DNA from: an uncultured Acholeplasmataceae bacterium
GTDB lineage: Bacteria; Bacillota_I; Bacilli_A; Acholeplasmatales; Acholeplasmataceae
NCBI GenBank assembly: GCA_937983315.1
Contig: CALKAH010000378.1
Coordinates: forward strand, 1 to 6,818
Length of the DNA stretch: 6,818 nt
Direction: 5' to 3'
Positions 6,312-6,818 of this stretch are shown piece after piece; within the stretch, counting starts at the first letter, position 1, and every line of letters begins with the position of its first letter. The notes below the pieces were generated by a model. It had not been told where the DNA came from and searched no databases. It was given only the letters and a program-made list of their open reading frames with translations. Made by a program: the position numbers and the translations under genes.

Positions 6312-6337
6312 AAAAAACAGTGTGGCCTACACTGTTT
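6312..6337 (-). terminator. Intrinsic terminator overlapping the ymdB stop codon
   Basis: On the minus strand a perfect 9-base stem, AAACAGTGT with ACACTGTTT, encloses a 5-base loop and ends in a run of six T bases. The upstream arm is made of the last sense codons of ymdB, and the TAG stop spans the stem-loop junction. A translating ribosome finishing ymdB would cover the hairpin, so termination may respond to translation. Confidence 0.8.
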
Positions 6338-6773
6338 CGCTTTCGAGGTGGATACGTTCAATTGTTTTTAAACGTAAATCCATGATCACCGCATTGAGTT
6401 GTTTGGGTCCTTGTGCAACTTCGTTGGGTGTTGAAAAACCATTTAAAAATCGGTTAATCACGACACGTTGATCCACACCGATCACACCTTCTTTAGGACC
6501 TGTCATCCCGACATCTGTGATGTAGAGTGTTCCTCCGGGAAGTTTTCTGTTATCTGCAGTTGGGATATGGGTATGTGTTCCAAGTACAGCAGAAACCCGA
6601 CCATCAAAATAATGTCCTAATGCAACTTTTTCTGAGGTAGCTTCGGCATGAAAATCAATGATGGAATAATCGGATGGATTGTTCTGGATGATTTCATCAA
6701 TACCGATAAATGGACAACCGACTTGAGGATTCATAAAGGTTCGTCCGAGAGCATTAATGATGAGTACTTTTTG
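6327..6773 (-). CDS. ymdB: YmdB-family metallophosphoesterase, C-terminal part
   Basis: This is the last 148 residues of a YmdB-type (TIGR00282) metallophosphoesterase. B. subtilis YmdB, about 264 residues, is a cyclic-nucleotide phosphodiesterase that affects motility and biofilm choice. Metal-binding histidines are visible in DFHAEATSEK (residues 40-49 of the fragment) and GTHTHIPTADNR (65-76). The tail TDVGMTGP...GVDQRVVINRFL (86-110) is also characteristic. About 115 N-terminal residues, including the first metal ligands, lie beyond the contig edge. The genomic reading frame starts with the Gln codon at 6773; the GTG-initiated MLFRS that seems to precede it is adapter. In many Bacillota the RNase Y gene rny lies just upstream of ymdB; here that would be outside the window. 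The TAG stop lies within a terminator. Confidence 0.94.
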   Translation of the reverse strand, partial: QKVLIINALGRTFMNPQVGCPFIGIDEIIQNNPSDYSIIDFHAEATSEKVALGHYFDGRVSAVLGTHTHIPTADNRKLPGGTLYITDVGMTGPKEGVIGVDQRVVINRFLNGFSTPNEVAQGPKQLNAVIMDLRLKTIERIHLESETV

Positions 6774-6818
6774 AGATCGGAAGAGCACACGTCTGAACTC
6801 CAGTCACCGAATACGATC
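6774..6818. other. Illumina Read 2/P7 adapter with 8-base index (not genomic)
   Basis: Positions 6774-6807 match the TruSeq indexed adapter, beginning AGATCGGAAGAGCACACG and ending in CAGTCAC. The next eight bases, CGAATACG (6808-6815), sit where the i7 index lies, and the final ATC matches the start of the P7 part. Read on the minus strand it encodes MLFRS in frame with ymdB, creating a false start. Confidence 0.98.

Noticed and set aside
6127..6471. 114-codon plus-strand frame spanning the ymdB-miaB gap
   Set aside because: It crosses two well-supported genes and a terminator on the opposite strand, and its composition is Phe/Ser-rich noise.
46..6773. CRISPR array, insertion sequence, tRNA or defence genes
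   Set aside because: No regular spaced repeats, terminal inverted repeats with a transposase, or cloverleaf-like sequence were seen; nearly all the insert is coding for conserved chromosomal genes.

Overview
The window is an assembled contig of 6,818 bases. Its outer 45 bases at each end are not biological: positions 1-45 are the 3' part of an Illumina TruSeq P5/Read 1 adapter, and positions 6774-6818 are the Read 2/P7 adapter with an 8-base index. The true insert is 46-6773. Two apparent proteins therefore carry artificial ends: MutL runs into adapter and ends in the well-known GRASCRERV tail, and the YmdB-family protein appears to begin with adapter-encoded MLFRS.

The insert is AT-rich, and all six genes are on the minus strand. 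In transcription order they are: a YmdB-type phosphodiesterase (C-terminal half), the tRNA methylthiotransferase MiaB, a short YlbF/YmcA-family protein (RicA-like), an unrecognised 542-residue membrane protein, the mismatch-recognition protein MutS, and the first 62 codons of MutL. Gene order and protein sequences point to Bacillota. Bacillus subtilis has the same backbone order, ymdB ... miaB-ymcA-cotE-mutS-mutL, with cotE where the unknown gene lies here. TGA is used as a stop, so this is not a code-4 mollicute. The sequences look most like Erysipelotrichia or a neighbouring lineage, but that placement is an impression, not a computation.

There appear to be three transcription units. ymdB ends in a hairpin terminator whose stem overlaps its last codons (6312-6337). 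A -10-like box follows at once and could start miaB-ricA, which overlap by ATGA and end in a second terminator (4493-4515). A clear promoter (-35 at 4468-4473, 17-base spacer, -10 at 4445-4450) with upstream A-tracts then drives the unknown gene, mutS and mutL. Those three lie 25 and 9 bases apart, with no terminator seen between them.

The most interesting item is the unknown gene that leads the mutSL operon. Its protein has SAP/Rho_N (helix-extension-helix)-like repeats, a long acidic Val/Pro/Gln-rich linker and one C-terminal membrane helix. This architecture suggests a cytoplasmic nucleic-acid-binding region tethered to the membrane; that is inference only. I saw no CRISPR array, insertion sequence, RNA gene or defence system.
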